Part shown: positions 1-8,881 of the stretch, piece by piece | Layout: every line of letters starts with the position of its first letter | Position numbering within the stretch: the stretch's first letter is position 1 | Origin: Ideonella sp. | Lineage (GTDB): Bacteria; Pseudomonadota; Gammaproteobacteria; Burkholderiales; Burkholderiaceae_C | DNA length: 64,000 bases | Direction: 5' to 3' | NCBI GenBank assembly: GCA_015075545.1 | Contig: JABTUC010000001.1 | Coordinates: 558,001-622,000 of the forward strand | The notes under the pieces: model-generated | Seen by the model: only the letters and a program-made list of their open reading frames with translations | Told to the model about the DNA's origin: nothing | Database searches by the model: none | Position numbers and translations under genes: made by a program

Positions 1-41
1 GCGGCGGCCGGCCCGCGCCACCATCCCTGAGGACTGCGACG

Positions 42-701
42 ATGCTCGCCCTGCACCACTACCCCGGCAACGCGAGCATGATCGTGCACATCCTGCTGCG
101 CGAGCTGAAGCTGCCGTTCGAGCTGAAACTGGTCAACCGCACGCGCGGCGCGCACCAGTCGCCGGAGTACCTGAAGCTCAACCCCAACGGCCTGATCCCG
201 GTGCTCGAAGACGGGCCGCTGGTGCTCTACGAGACCGCGGCGATCTGCCTGCACCTGGTCGACACGCATTCGAAGGCCCGCCTCGCGCCGGCGCTCGGCA
301 CGCCGCAGCGCGCGCACTTCTACAAGTGGCTGGTGTGGATGAGCAACTCGCTGCAGACGGCGCTGATCGCGTACTTCTACCCCGAGCGCTGGGTCGACGA
401 CGGCAACGAGGACGGCGCCGCGCAGGTACGCGAGCATGCGCAGGCGCGCGCCGGTGGGCTGCTGGCGCAGCTCGACGCGCAACTGGCGTCGCACGGGCAG
501 CCGTGGCTGCTGGGCGCCGACTACAGCGCGCTCGACCCGTACGCGCTCGTGCTGTGCCGCTGGACGCGCGGCTTCAAGGGGCCGGCGGCCAGGCCGGCGC
601 GCGAGTGGCCACAGCTCGGGGCCTACCTGCAGCGCATGCTGGCGCGGCCCGCGGTGCAGCGCGTGCTGGCCGACGAGGGGCTGGCGCAGCCGTGGGTGTA
701 G
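42..701 (+). CDS. Glutathione S-transferase family protein
   Basis: 219 residues, the usual size of a cytosolic GST. The N-terminal thioredoxin-like half (about residues 1-80) contains the GST pattern NPNGLIPVLEDG followed by LYETAAICLHL, the cis-Pro and glutathione gamma-glutamyl binding segment (the usual ES is ET here). The rest is the all-helical GST C-terminal domain. It probably conjugates or transfers glutathione to electrophiles in the cytoplasm; the substrate cannot be told. The start has a GAGGA ribosome site about 7 nt upstream. It converges on the arsenic methyltransferase gene with only 8 nt between the stops. The subclass is not assigned. Confidence 0.9.
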   Translation: MLALHHYPGNASMIVHILLRELKLPFELKLVNRTRGAHQSPEYLKLNPNGLIPVLEDGPLVLYETAAICLHLVDTHSKARLAPALGTPQRAHFYKWLVWMSNSLQTALIAYFYPERWVDDGNEDGAAQVREHAQARAGGLLAQLDAQLASHGQPWLLGADYSALDPYALVLCRWTRGFKGPAARPAREWPQLGAYLQRMLARPAVQRVLADEGLAQPWV

Positions 702-709
702 GTGCGGCG

Positions 710-1636
710 CTAACCGTCGCGCCCACAGCAGGAGCTGGTGCAGCAGGACTGCGCCGCCGCCGCTGACAGCGCATTCGCAGCAAGCTTCGGGGCCTTGGCG
801 CCCGCCGCTGGCGCGAGCGGCTTGGTGGCACGGATGAAGCCGCTGACGATCTTGCCGTCCACTTGCGCGGCGAGTTGCTGCACGTCGGCGCCCTGGCCGG
901 CGAGGAACTCGCGTGCGTCGTCGGCACGGTAGACGCGGGTGGCCTCGATGTCGACGTTCTCGAAGCCGGCGGCGGCGAGCTTGGTCCGGTAGTCGTCGTC
1001 GCCGAGCGCGCCGGCCACGCAGCCGACCCACAGCTCCATGCTGCGGCGGATGGCCGGCGGCACCTCGCCGCGCACGACGACATCGGAGACTGCGAACCGC
1101 CCGCCGGGTTTGAGCACGCGGAAGGCTTCCTGCAGCACGCGGTCCTTGTCGGCCGAGAGGTTGACGACGCAGTTGGAAATGATCACGTCCACCGAGGCGT
1201 CGGGCAGCGGGATGTTCTCGATCTCGCCTTTCAGGAAGTGCACGTTGGTCAGGCCGCTCTTGCGCTTGTTCTCCTCGGCCAGCGCGAGCATCTCGTCGGT
1301 CATGTCGAGGCCGAACGCCTTGCCGCCGGGGCCCACGCGCCGGGCCGACAGCAGCACATCGATGCCGCCGCCCGAGCCCAGGTCGAGCACGGTCTCGCCG
1401 GGTTTCAACTCGGCCAGCGCGGTGGGGTTGCCGCAGCCCAGCGAGGCGAGCAGCGCCTGCTCGGGCACCTGGCCGGCCTGCACCGCGTCGTAGAGATTGG
1501 AGGTGATGGGGTCGGCGTTGCCGGCACAGCCCTCCGCGCTGCCGCAACAGGCGTTGCGCGCGCCGCTCGCCACGCGCGCGGCGGCCTGGCCGTAGCGCTC
1601 CTTCACGATGGTCTTGACGTCGGCGGGGGTGTTCAT
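710..1636 (-). CDS. arsM: Arsenite S-adenosylmethionine methyltransferase ArsM
   Basis: 308 residues. It methylates trivalent arsenic with SAM and glutathione or thioredoxin, giving methylated and volatile arsenicals. The SAM-binding motif VLDLGSGGGIDVLLSA lies at about 83-98. The three cysteines expected of ArsM are visible at Cys68 (SLGCGNP), Cys156 (ISNCVVNL) and Cys206 (ELWVGC). Extra cysteines sit near the N-terminus (Cys30, 31, 37), and the C-terminus ends in two Cys pairs (SCCTSSCCGRDG), as seen in some bacterial ArsM proteins. It lies 25 nt downstream of arsR, so the two form an arsR-arsM operon and the gene should be induced by As(III). Confidence 0.93.
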   Translation of the reverse strand: MNTPADVKTIVKERYGQAAARVASGARNACCGSAEGCAGNADPITSNLYDAVQAGQVPEQALLASLGCGNPTALAELKPGETVLDLGSGGGIDVLLSARRVGPGGKAFGLDMTDEMLALAEENKRKSGLTNVHFLKGEIENIPLPDASVDVIISNCVVNLSADKDRVLQEAFRVLKPGGRFAVSDVVVRGEVPPAIRRSMELWVGCVAGALGDDDYRTKLAAAGFENVDIEATRVYRADDAREFLAGQGADVQQLAAQVDGKIVSGFIRATKPLAPAAGAKAPKLAANALSAAAAQSCCTSSCCGRDG

Positions 1637-1661
1637 CGCTCGGGTTCCTTCGGTCGGTGGT

Positions 1662-2006
1662 TCACTTGCAGCACACGATGCGCTGCGGTTCGATCGCCTT
1701 GTTGCGCGTGCAGCACTCGGCGTACAGAAAACCCAGCAGCTCCTGCAGGCTGGCGGTGTTGGCGCTGTAGCGCAGGAAGGTGCCTTCGCGCGTCACGTTC
1801 ACCAGCGACTCGTTCTTCAGCTTGTCGAGGTGGTGCGACAGCGTGGAGTTGGCGATGCCGAGCTCCGCCGCAATTTCGCCCACCACCAGGCCATCGGGGT
1901 GCGCGGCCAGCAGCAGCCGCACGATGCGCAGCCGCGGCTCGGCGCCCATCGCACCGAGCATGTCGGCAAAGCGGGCGGTCACGGCGGTGTCGTCGCGCTT
2001 GGGCAT
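1662..2006 (-). CDS. arsR: ArsR/SmtB-family arsenic-responsive repressor
   Basis: 114 residues from the ATG at 2006; a longer upstream reading runs through the promoter and is rejected. The winged helix-turn-helix is clear (about 35-75: VVGEIAAELGIANSTLSHHLDKLKNESLV). The usual ELCVCDL metal site in helix alpha3 is absent. Instead the C-terminus has Cys98-Cys99 and Cys112-Cys113. From family knowledge, a C-terminal Cys cluster is the As(III) site of the Acidithiobacillus ferrooxidans ArsR type, so arsenite sensing by these cysteines is inferred. It is the first gene of arsR-arsM and should repress its own promoter at about 2045-2074. Confidence 0.93.
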   Translation of the reverse strand: MPKRDDTAVTARFADMLGAMGAEPRLRIVRLLLAAHPDGLVVGEIAAELGIANSTLSHHLDKLKNESLVNVTREGTFLRYSANTASLQELLGFLYAECCTRNKAIEPQRIVCCK

Positions 2007-2044
2007 GGAACTTCGTTCTCGAAGGCTTTCAATCCTATAATTGC

Positions 2045-2074
2045 AGAATAATCGAAATAATGAACGGGCGTCAA
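2045..2074 (-). promoter_or_regulatory. Candidate promoter and operator of arsR-arsM
   Basis: On the minus strand TTGACG (2074-2069) and TATTCT (2050-2045) are separated by 18 nt, a good sigma-70 match about 40 nt before the arsR start. The stretch 2030-2062 is conspicuously A+T-rich in otherwise G+C-rich DNA, as is typical of ArsR operators. The exact repressor site is not assigned. Confidence 0.6.
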
Positions 2075-2141
2075 GCCCTGCGTCGCGAGCCGCGCCGCCC
2101 ATGCCAGGGGCGGGCCAGCCGCCGCCGAGGTCAGCGGCCAG

Positions 2142-2498
2142 TTATAGGGCGCCGCCGCGTAGCCGCTCGAGCCGTAGCGCGATCAGCTGTTGCAGCTCGC
2201 TGGCCTTCTGACCCAGCCGGCGCGCTTCGTCGGCGTCGCTCGCCGCGGCCGCCTCGCGGCGCAGCGCCGCCAACTGGTGCAGCAGCTCGACCTCCGGCGG
2301 CACCACGCCGGCGTCGTGCAGGATCTTCATCGCCATGCGCAGCTCGGCCGGCGTGTCGTCGTAGCCGTCGTTGAACTGCAGCGCTCGGCCGTAGCTCGGC
2401 GCGGCGCGCAGCTCGCCCGAGGCCTCGCTCTGGCGCAGATGCTCGCCGATATGGTCGTCGAGCAGCTTCAGCGGGTTGGGTTTGCGCTCGCTGGCCAT
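2142..2498 (-). CDS. DUF1992 (DnaJ-homologue subfamily C member 28-like) protein
   Basis: 118 residues. The core HIGEHLRQSEASGELRAA (about 16-34) followed by a conserved GRAL segment is the signature of the DUF1992 family, which in eukaryotes is the conserved region of DNAJC28. The molecular function is unknown. The C-terminal half is a charged helix with coiled-coil character. It starts 7 nt after the stop of the TPR protein gene upstream, so the two are almost certainly co-transcribed. Confidence 0.8.
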   Translation of the reverse strand: MASERKPNPLKLLDDHIGEHLRQSEASGELRAAPSYGRALQFNDGYDDTPAELRMAMKILHDAGVVPPEVELLHQLAALRREAAAASDADEARRLGQKASELQQLIALRLERLRGGAL

Positions 2499-2505
2499 TC
2501 GCGGC

Positions 2506-3852
2506 TCACGGCATCGTCACGCCGAGCCGCTCGCCCCAGCGGCGCGTCAGCGGCGACATCGGGCGCGCGCTGCGGCGCTCGTTGAACACCGCGCGGCCGA
2601 GCGCGCGCGACCCCGGGTCGGCGGCAGCGGCGGCCAGCAGGGTCTGGTCGACGAGGTCGCGCTGCGCGTGGCTGCCGCCGAAGCGCTGCGCCTTGCCGCG
2701 CACCGCGTACAGCGCCTGCGCGGCGCTGCCCGCCTCGCCGCGTGCCAGCGCCAGCAGCGCGCGCATCAGCGGCGCGCCGACCTCGCGCGCCATCGTGTGG
2801 TTGGCGCGCGGTGCGTCGTCGGCGGCCAGCGCGCGCTCGGCGCAGCGCGCCACCCAGTGCTCGGCGCGCGCGCCGTCGTCGGCCGCCAGCATCGCCAGCA
2901 GCGCGTGCACGTCGTTGAACGCGTAGTAGCCGGCGCTGTCGTCGGCGAGATCCCACTGCGCCACCAGCGCGGCGCTGCGCTGGCGCACGTCGACGCCCAG
3001 CAGGTGCAGCCGCCACAGCATCGACGCCGCGTCGACGCGCTGCAGCGTCACCTGCAGCGCATCACCGGCCAGGTGCGCATCGACCAGGCGCAGCACGCCG
3101 GCGTCGTCGAGCCCCTCGAGGCGGAACAGCGCCAGGTGCCACCACAGATGGCACGCGTAGCCGTTGCCCTCGACCCACGCCGCCTGGTTCTGACGCAGCC
3201 AGGCAGCGCCGTCGTCGAAGCGGCCCTGCATCTCCATCACGTGCGCCACCGCGTGGATCGCCCACGGCGAGCGCGCGTCGAGCGCCAGCGCGCGGCGCCC
3301 GGCCTCCTCGGCCTGCTGCTGCAGGTTGCACTCCTCGAGGCCGAACGCGTGCAGCGCCAGCACGTGCGCGTACAGCGGGTCGGCCGGCTCCCACTCGGGC
3401 AGCGCGCGCGCCGGCCGCGCGCGCAGGTTGGGCGCGTCGCCGCGATAGAAGTCCCACAGGTGCGCCCACTGCAGCGCCAGCGCGTCGCGCGGATGGTCGA
3501 GCAGCCATTCGTCCCACAGCGCGCAGGCGTCGTGCCAGCGGCCGTCGAGCACGCGCTGCGTGGCCTCGCAGTGCGTGCGCTCGCGCGGCGAGGCGCGCTC
3601 CAGCAACGCCTGCGCGCGCTCGAGGTCGGTGCGCGCCTGCGCGCGCAGCGACGGCTCGGTGAGGCTGAGCAGGAAGCCCGCCTTCATCACGTGCGGCAAC
3701 GGCCAGTGCGGATCGTGCGCGCTCGCGCACTCGAGGTCGGCCAGCGGCGGCTCGTAGAACGACATCATCCGCCACAGCGCCGACTCGACGGCGTCGCGCG
3801 CAGCCGCTGAGTCGGTGCCGAGCAGGTTGCCGCGCGAGTCCTTCAGGGCCAT
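2506..3852 (-). CDS. Tetratricopeptide-repeat protein, TTC38-like
   Basis: 448 residues from the ATG at 3852; a GTG two codons upstream is possible. The protein is alpha-helical with TPR-like repeats, and the central WAIHAVAHVMEMQGRFDDGAAWL and YACHLWWHLALF segments match the TTC38-like family. No signal peptide or membrane segment is seen, so it is probably cytoplasmic. The function is unknown; TPRs suggest protein-protein contacts. It is in an operon with the DUF1992 gene (7 nt gap). The family call rests on remembered motifs, not a search. Confidence 0.75.
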   Translation of the reverse strand: MALKDSRGNLLGTDSAAARDAVESALWRMMSFYEPPLADLECASAHDPHWPLPHVMKAGFLLSLTEPSLRAQARTDLERAQALLERASPRERTHCEATQRVLDGRWHDACALWDEWLLDHPRDALALQWAHLWDFYRGDAPNLRARPARALPEWEPADPLYAHVLALHAFGLEECNLQQQAEEAGRRALALDARSPWAIHAVAHVMEMQGRFDDGAAWLRQNQAAWVEGNGYACHLWWHLALFRLEGLDDAGVLRLVDAHLAGDALQVTLQRVDAASMLWRLHLLGVDVRQRSAALVAQWDLADDSAGYYAFNDVHALLAMLAADDGARAEHWVARCAERALAADDAPRANHTMAREVGAPLMRALLALARGEAGSAAQALYAVRGKAQRFGGSHAQRDLVDQTLLAAAAADPGSRALGRAVFNERRSARPMSPLTRRWGERLGVTMP

Positions 3853-3931
3853 GGCCACACTCTAACGCGGCGATCACCCTCGGTTTGGACTACCATGCGT
3901 CGCGCCGCAGCGAGCCGCCTGCCGAAGCACG

Positions 3932-4528
3932 ATGAAGATCCAACTCGAGAAGTCGTACCCGATGCCGGCATCGGCCGACACCGGGTGGGCCCTGCTGCAG
4001 GACATCGAGGGCGTCGCCTCGTGCATGCCGGGGGCGAAGATCACCGAGCGCGTCGACGCGCAGCACTACAAGGGCACGGTGGCGGTGAAGCTCGGGCCGG
4101 CGAGCCTGTCGTTTCGCGGCGAAATCGAAGTCAGGGCCCTCGATGCGGCCGCCCGCAGCCTGCACCTGTTCGCCAAGGGCACCGACAGCACCGGCGGCTC
4201 GGCGGCATCGATGGACCTCACCGCGCGCGTCGAGGCGGTCGATGCCGCGAGCTGCAACCTGGTGGGCACGAGCGAGGTCACGATGAGCGGCAAGGCCGCC
4301 ACCTTCGGCGGCCGCGTGATGGGCCCGGTGTCCGACCAGATCCTCGGCCAGTTCGCTGCCAACTTCGCGGCCAAGGTGCAGGCGATGCAGGCCGCGCCCT
4401 CGATCGCGGGCGCGGCGGCAGGCTCCGCTGCCCCTGCGGCCGAACCCAAGCCGCTCAACGCGCTGGCCCTGATGTGGGCCGTCGTCAAGGGCTGGTTCGC
4501 CTCGCTCTTCGCAGCGCGGAAGTCGTAG
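3932..4528 (+). CDS. CoxG-family (SRPBCC) protein
   Basis: 198 residues. The N-terminal 150 residues form an SRPBCC domain of the carbon monoxide dehydrogenase subunit G type, with a CMPGAKI segment at about 31-37, GRVMGPVSDQILGQF near 127-141, and a C-terminal hydrophobic/aromatic tail (LMWAVVKGWFASLF) that could touch the membrane. In Oligotropha CoxG helps attach CO dehydrogenase to the membrane. No CO dehydrogenase large, medium or small subunit is near here, so the family assignment is good but a role in CO oxidation is not supported. It converges on the amidase gene with a 3-nt gap. Confidence 0.85.
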   Translation: MKIQLEKSYPMPASADTGWALLQDIEGVASCMPGAKITERVDAQHYKGTVAVKLGPASLSFRGEIEVRALDAAARSLHLFAKGTDSTGGSAASMDLTARVEAVDAASCNLVGTSEVTMSGKAATFGGRVMGPVSDQILGQFAANFAAKVQAMQAAPSIAGAAAGSAAPAAEPKPLNALALMWAVVKGWFASLFAARKS

Positions 4529-4531
4529 CCG

Positions 4532-5917
4532 TCAGCTCATCGGCCAGGGCCGCTGCGCGGGGCGCAACTGCTCGTACGCCCGCGACACCTGGAGCACACC
4601 GAGGTCGTCGTGCCGGCGGCCGATGATCTGCAGCCCGATCGGTAGCCCGCTGCCGGTGGTGCCGCAGTTGATCGACGCCGCCGGCTGCTCGCTCATGTTG
4701 TACGGCAGCGTGAAGGCGATGTGCTCCAACGGCCGCGCCGGGTCGTTGGTGGGGCCGGCCCACTCGGCGGCATAGGTCGGCACCGGGCTCACCGGCGACA
4801 GCACGAAGTCGTAGCGCTGGCAGGCCGCGACCGCCGCGTCGCGCAGCACGGCCATCTGGCTGTAGCCGTCGAACAGCTCGGCCGCGGTCAGCCGCGCCCC
4901 GCCCTCGGCCCAGGCGCGGATGTACGGCAGCACCTTGTCGCGCCGCTCGGAGGGCAGCGCCTGCATGTCGAGCCAGCTGCGCATGCGCCAGAAGCGGTCC
5001 ATGCCGTCGATCATCGCGCGCGTCGAGAACGCCGGCATCGGCTCGACGACGGCGCCGGCGCGTTCGAACGCGCGCGCCGCGGCGAGCACCGCGTCGCGGA
5101 TCTCGGGCTCGACCGTCAGGCCCCAGCCGGCGTCGAGCTGCAGGCCGAGTTTCAGCCCCCTGACGTCGCGCTGCAGATTCGTCCACTCGATCACCTGGTA
5201 AGGCAGGCTCATCGCGTCGCGCCAGTCGGGCTTCGACAGCTCGGCCATCAACAGTGCCGCGTCGGCGACGGTGCGCGTCATCGGCCCGGCGACGCGGCCG
5301 GCGTACGGCGGCTTGATCGGGATGCGGCCGAGGCTCGGCTTCAAGCCGAACACGCCGCACCAGCCCGCGGGCAGCCGGATCGAGCCGCCGATGTCGGTGC
5401 CGACGTGCAGCGGCCCGTAGCCCGCCGCTGCGGCCGCGCCGGCGCCGGCGCTCGACCCGCCGGGGTTCTTGGTGGTGTCCCACGGGTTGCGCGCCAGCGC
5501 GTGGAAGCTCGACAGGCCCGACGACAGCATGCCGTAGTCGGGCATCGTGGTCTTGGCCAGCAGCACCGCGCCGGCCTCGCGCCAGCGCGCGGCCGGCGGT
5601 GCGTCGTCGGCCGCAGGCGTGAGCAGCGACGCCGCGGTGCCCAGCGGCACCGGCGTGCCCTGGGTGGCGATGTTCTCCTTCAGCGTGCCGGGAACGCCGT
5701 CGATCGCCGACAGCGGCGCGCCAGCGCGCCAGCGCGCCTCGCTGGCGCGCGCTGAGGCGAGCGCCGCTTCGGGGTCGTAGGCGTACAGCGCGTGCAGCTC
5801 GGGCTCGCAGCGCTCGATGTGCGCGAGCACCGCGCGCACCGCCTCGACCGGCGACGCCTGCCCGCTGCGGTACAGCGCGCTCAGCTCGGTGGCCCCGAGC
5901 CGGTGCAGTTCGGCCAT
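4532..5917 (-). CDS. Amidase signature family enzyme
   Basis: 461 residues, full length for the amidase signature family. The Ser-cisSer-Lys triad is visible: Lys80 in GTLKENI, cis-Ser155 in NPGGSSAGAG and the nucleophile Ser179 in GTDIGGSIRLPA, with the normal 24-residue spacing between the two serines. It hydrolyses an amide bond; GatA is excluded as a likely role because no gatB or gatC is adjacent. It lies 28 nt downstream of the peptide-binding protein gene in the same direction, so its substrate may be an amide imported by that transporter (inference). Confidence 0.88.
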   Translation of the reverse strand: MAELHRLGATELSALYRSGQASPVEAVRAVLAHIERCEPELHALYAYDPEAALASARASEARWRAGAPLSAIDGVPGTLKENIATQGTPVPLGTAASLLTPAADDAPPAARWREAGAVLLAKTTMPDYGMLSSGLSSFHALARNPWDTTKNPGGSSAGAGAAAAAGYGPLHVGTDIGGSIRLPAGWCGVFGLKPSLGRIPIKPPYAGRVAGPMTRTVADAALLMAELSKPDWRDAMSLPYQVIEWTNLQRDVRGLKLGLQLDAGWGLTVEPEIRDAVLAAARAFERAGAVVEPMPAFSTRAMIDGMDRFWRMRSWLDMQALPSERRDKVLPYIRAWAEGGARLTAAELFDGYSQMAVLRDAAVAACQRYDFVLSPVSPVPTYAAEWAGPTNDPARPLEHIAFTLPYNMSEQPAASINCGTTGSGLPIGLQIIGRRHDDLGVLQVSRAYEQLRPAQRPWPMS

Positions 5918-5945
5918 CAGCAGCTCCCGCCGTCGCGCCGCGCGT

Positions 5946-7442
5946 TCACTGCCACGACACCGCCGAGATGTCGTTGGCGAAGATCGGCGAACTGGCCCAC
6001 AGGCCCTTCAGGCCCTTCTTCGCGACGCACACCTGCGACGGGTTGAAGATGAACACGTTGACGCAGTCGGTGGCGATCATGCGCTGGATGTCGGCGAACA
6101 GCCTGGCGCGCTCCTTCGGGTCGGTGGCGGCGGCGTGCCGGGACGCCAGGTCGCGGAACGCCTTGCTGTCGTAGCCCCAGTAGTACGACGGGTTGGCGTA
6201 CTGCATGTAGTCGAGCGGCTCGACGTGGTTGATGATCGTGAGGTCGAAGTTGCCCTTGAAGGCGCCGCCGAGCCACTGCGCCCACTCGACGTTCTCGAGC
6301 TTGGCGATCACGCCGACCTTGGCCAGCATCGCGGCCACCACCTCGCCGCCCTTGCGCGCGTACTGCGGCGGCGGCAGTGTCAGCGTCACGTTGAGCGGCG
6401 TGGCGGCGCCGGCCTCCTTCAGCAGCGCCTTGGACTTCTCGGGGTCGTAGGGGTACATGCCGGTCAAGTCGATGTAGCCGGCATCGGTGGGCGCGAAGTG
6501 GCTGCCGATCGGCTTGGCCAGGCCGTCGAGCACGCCGTCGATGAACGCCTTGCGGTCGATCGCGTGCGCCAGCGCACGGCGCACGCGCACGTCGTCGAAC
6601 GGTTTGCGCTTGTTGTTGATCGCCATGATGCCCTTGCCGGCCGTCGAGCCGATCTCGACCGTGAAGCGCTTGTCGGCCTGGAACCGCTTGACGGCCTCGG
6701 GCGCATTGAAGCGCGGCATGCCGTCGACGTCGCCGGCCAGCAGCGCCGCCACCGCGGCCGCGGGGTCGTTGATGAAGCGGAAGGTGATGCGCTTGATGCG
6801 GATCGCCTTCGCGTCGCGGAAGCCGTCCCATTTGACGAGCGTGACCGAGGTGCCCTTCTTCCAGTCTTCGAAGCGGTACGGGCCGGTGCCGACCGGCCGC
6901 GTGGCGGTGCTGTCGGCGCTCTTGGGGTGCAGGATCACCGCGGTGTTCTCGCCCATGCGGAACAGGAAGTTGCCGTCGGCGTTGTTGAGCGTGAGGATCA
7001 CCGTGTGCGCATCGGGCGCGGCGATCGAGCTGATGTTGTCGAACACCGCCTTCTTGGCCTTGTTGGTGCTGTTCGGGGCCTTGGCGCGCTCGAAGCTGAA
7101 CTTCACCGCCGACGAGTCGAACGGCTCGCCGTCCTGGTACTTGACGCCCCTGCGCAGCCGGAAGGTGTAGCTCTTGCCGTCGGGGTCCATGCTCCAGCTC
7201 TCGGCCAGCAGCGGCGTCACCTTGCCGTCGACGTTGATCTTGGTGAGGCCTTCGAGCACGTTGTAGTGCACGATCTCGCCGATCGCCGCGGCCGGCGCGG
7301 TGGTGGGGTCGAGCCCCGGTGGCTCGAGCACCATCGCCAGCGTGACGGTGTCTTTCTTCGATTGCGCCAGCGCGCGCGGCGCCGCGAGCGCGGCGGCGGC
7401 GGCCAGCGAGGAGGCCAACGCTTCGCGTCGGTGCATGGTCAT
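5946..7442 (-). CDS. Peptide/nickel-type ABC transporter substrate-binding protein (SBP_bac_5)
   Basis: 498 residues from the ATG at 7442, chosen because AGGAGA lies 7 nt upstream. The N-terminus HRREALASSLAAAAALAAPRALAQ is a signal peptide with a twin-arginine-like RR and a cleavage site after ALA. The mature protein follows the extracellular solute-binding family 5 layout: a start of the DTVTLAMVLEPPGLDP kind, then SWSMDPDGKSYTFRLRRGVKYQDGEPF and GTGPYRFEDW. It acts in the periplasm and delivers an oligopeptide or similar solute to the permease encoded at 13870-15947. It lies between a PLP lyase and an amidase in a minus-strand cluster. Confidence 0.92.
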   Translation of the reverse strand: MTMHRREALASSLAAAAALAAPRALAQSKKDTVTLAMVLEPPGLDPTTAPAAAIGEIVHYNVLEGLTKINVDGKVTPLLAESWSMDPDGKSYTFRLRRGVKYQDGEPFDSSAVKFSFERAKAPNSTNKAKKAVFDNISSIAAPDAHTVILTLNNADGNFLFRMGENTAVILHPKSADSTATRPVGTGPYRFEDWKKGTSVTLVKWDGFRDAKAIRIKRITFRFINDPAAAVAALLAGDVDGMPRFNAPEAVKRFQADKRFTVEIGSTAGKGIMAINNKRKPFDDVRVRRALAHAIDRKAFIDGVLDGLAKPIGSHFAPTDAGYIDLTGMYPYDPEKSKALLKEAGAATPLNVTLTLPPPQYARKGGEVVAAMLAKVGVIAKLENVEWAQWLGGAFKGNFDLTIINHVEPLDYMQYANPSYYWGYDSKAFRDLASRHAAATDPKERARLFADIQRMIATDCVNVFIFNPSQVCVAKKGLKGLWASSPIFANDISAVSWQ

Positions 7443-7532
7443 TTCGATGTCTCCTGGAACGGGGCTCGGCATCGATGGTGCCGCATTTCGCGGCCACGGG
7501 CACGGCGTGCCAACCCTACCGAGGTGTCGCCT

Positions 7533-8813
7533 TCACACCGTGGCCAGCGCCTGCCGCAGATCGGCGATCAGATCCTGCGGCTCCTCGACGCCGATCGAGA
7601 TGCGGATCAGCCCCGGGGTGATCGAGAAGCGCTTGAGTTGCTCGGGCGGCATGCCCGAGTGCGTGGTCGACGCCGGGTGCGACGCCAGCGTCTCGGTGCC
7701 GCCCAGGCTGACCGCGAGCTTGATCACCTCGAGCCGGTCGAGCAGCGCGAAGGCGGCGCGCTCGCCGCCCTTGACCTCGAACGAGAAGGTCGAGCCGGCG
7801 CTCTTGTTCTGGCGCTCGTGCAGCGGGCGGTCGGGGTGGTCGGCGGGCAGGAAGTCGAGGTACCAGACGTTGTCGATCTTGGGATGCTCGCGCAGGAACT
7901 GCGCCACCTGCCGCGCGCCGGCGGCGCTGGCCGTCATGCGCAGCTTGAGCGTCTCGAGCGAGCGCAGCAGCAGCCAGGCGGTGTGCGGGTCGCACATCGT
8001 GCCCAGCGTCGAGCGCATGCGCCGCACCGGCGCCAGCATCTCGCGTGCGCCGCTGGCGCCGCCACCGATCAGGTCGGAGTGGCCGCCGACGTACTTGGTG
8101 AGCGAGGTCACCACCAGGTCGGCGCCGTGCGCCAGCGGCGTGCAGTAGATCGGCCCGAGCATCGTGTTGTCGACGATCACCGGCGGACGCTTGCCGTTCA
8201 CCGCCATCGCTTCGGACAGGCGCCGCGCCTGCGCGATATCGACCAGGCCGTTGGTCGGGTTGGCCGGGGTCTCGATGTAGATCACCGCGACGCGGCCGGC
8301 GGCCTGGGCCTCGCGCGCCGCCGCGCGCATCGCCGGCAAGCCGCCTTCGACCTCGAAGCCGACCTGGCGCACGCCGAACTCCGGCAGGATCGAGTGGATC
8401 AGCGTCTCGGTGCCGCCGTAGATCGGCTGGCTCTGCAGCACCACGTCGCCGGGCCGCAGGTACGCCCACAGGCAGGTCGAGACCGCCGCCATGCCCGAGG
8501 CGAAGGCGAGGCTCGCCTGCGCCTCGTCCCACAGCGCGAGCCGGTCTTCGAGCACCTCGAGGTTGGGGTTGTTGAAGCGCGAGTAGACGAGGCCCGGCTC
8601 CTCGTCGGGGCCGAGCTTGCGCCGGCCCTGCATGGTGGCGAAGAAGTCCTTGCCCGCCTGCGCCGACGGGAACACGAAGGTCGAGGTCTGGAACTGCGGC
8701 GGCTTCAACGACCCTTCGGAGAGCATCGGGTCGAAGCCGAAACCCATCATCAGGGTCTCGGGGGCGAGCGCGCGATCGCCCAGCTTGCGTCTGCGCCACT
8801 TCTTCTCGGCCAT
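7533..8813 (-). CDS. Cystathionine gamma-synthase/lyase-type PLP enzyme
   Basis: 426 residues from the ATG at 8813. Features of the Cys/Met metabolism PLP family are present: YSRFNNPNLEVLEDRLALW (78-96), ASGMAAVS, PIYGGTET, IETPANPTN (180-188), VDNTMLGP, and the PLP lysine Lys240 in VVTSLTKYVGGHSD. The C-terminal segment TPGLIRISIGVEEPQDLI is also typical. Members interconvert cystathionine, cysteine, homocysteine and methionine derivatives; the exact reaction cannot be chosen from the sequence. It lies between the transporter ATPase and binding-protein genes, so a sulfur-containing peptide or amino acid may be the cargo (inference). Confidence 0.85.
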   Translation of the reverse strand: MAEKKWRRRKLGDRALAPETLMMGFGFDPMLSEGSLKPPQFQTSTFVFPSAQAGKDFFATMQGRRKLGPDEEPGLVYSRFNNPNLEVLEDRLALWDEAQASLAFASGMAAVSTCLWAYLRPGDVVLQSQPIYGGTETLIHSILPEFGVRQVGFEVEGGLPAMRAAAREAQAAGRVAVIYIETPANPTNGLVDIAQARRLSEAMAVNGKRPPVIVDNTMLGPIYCTPLAHGADLVVTSLTKYVGGHSDLIGGGASGAREMLAPVRRMRSTLGTMCDPHTAWLLLRSLETLKLRMTASAAGARQVAQFLREHPKIDNVWYLDFLPADHPDRPLHERQNKSAGSTFSFEVKGGERAAFALLDRLEVIKLAVSLGGTETLASHPASTTHSGMPPEQLKRFSITPGLIRISIGVEEPQDLIADLRQALATV

Positions 8814-8881
8814 GGAACACCTCGCAATGCCGCTGCCTTGCGCAGTATGCGCGCCCTGCCGGCGCGGGGCCGCCGCGGCGC

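Noticed and set aside
863-2374. Long plus-strand frame across arsM and arsR
   Set aside because: Antisense to clear genes, no motif, low-complexity Arg/Ala composition.
3932-4528. CoxG as evidence of CO oxidation
   Set aside because: No cox large, medium or small subunit genes are nearby; the family is widespread with other roles.
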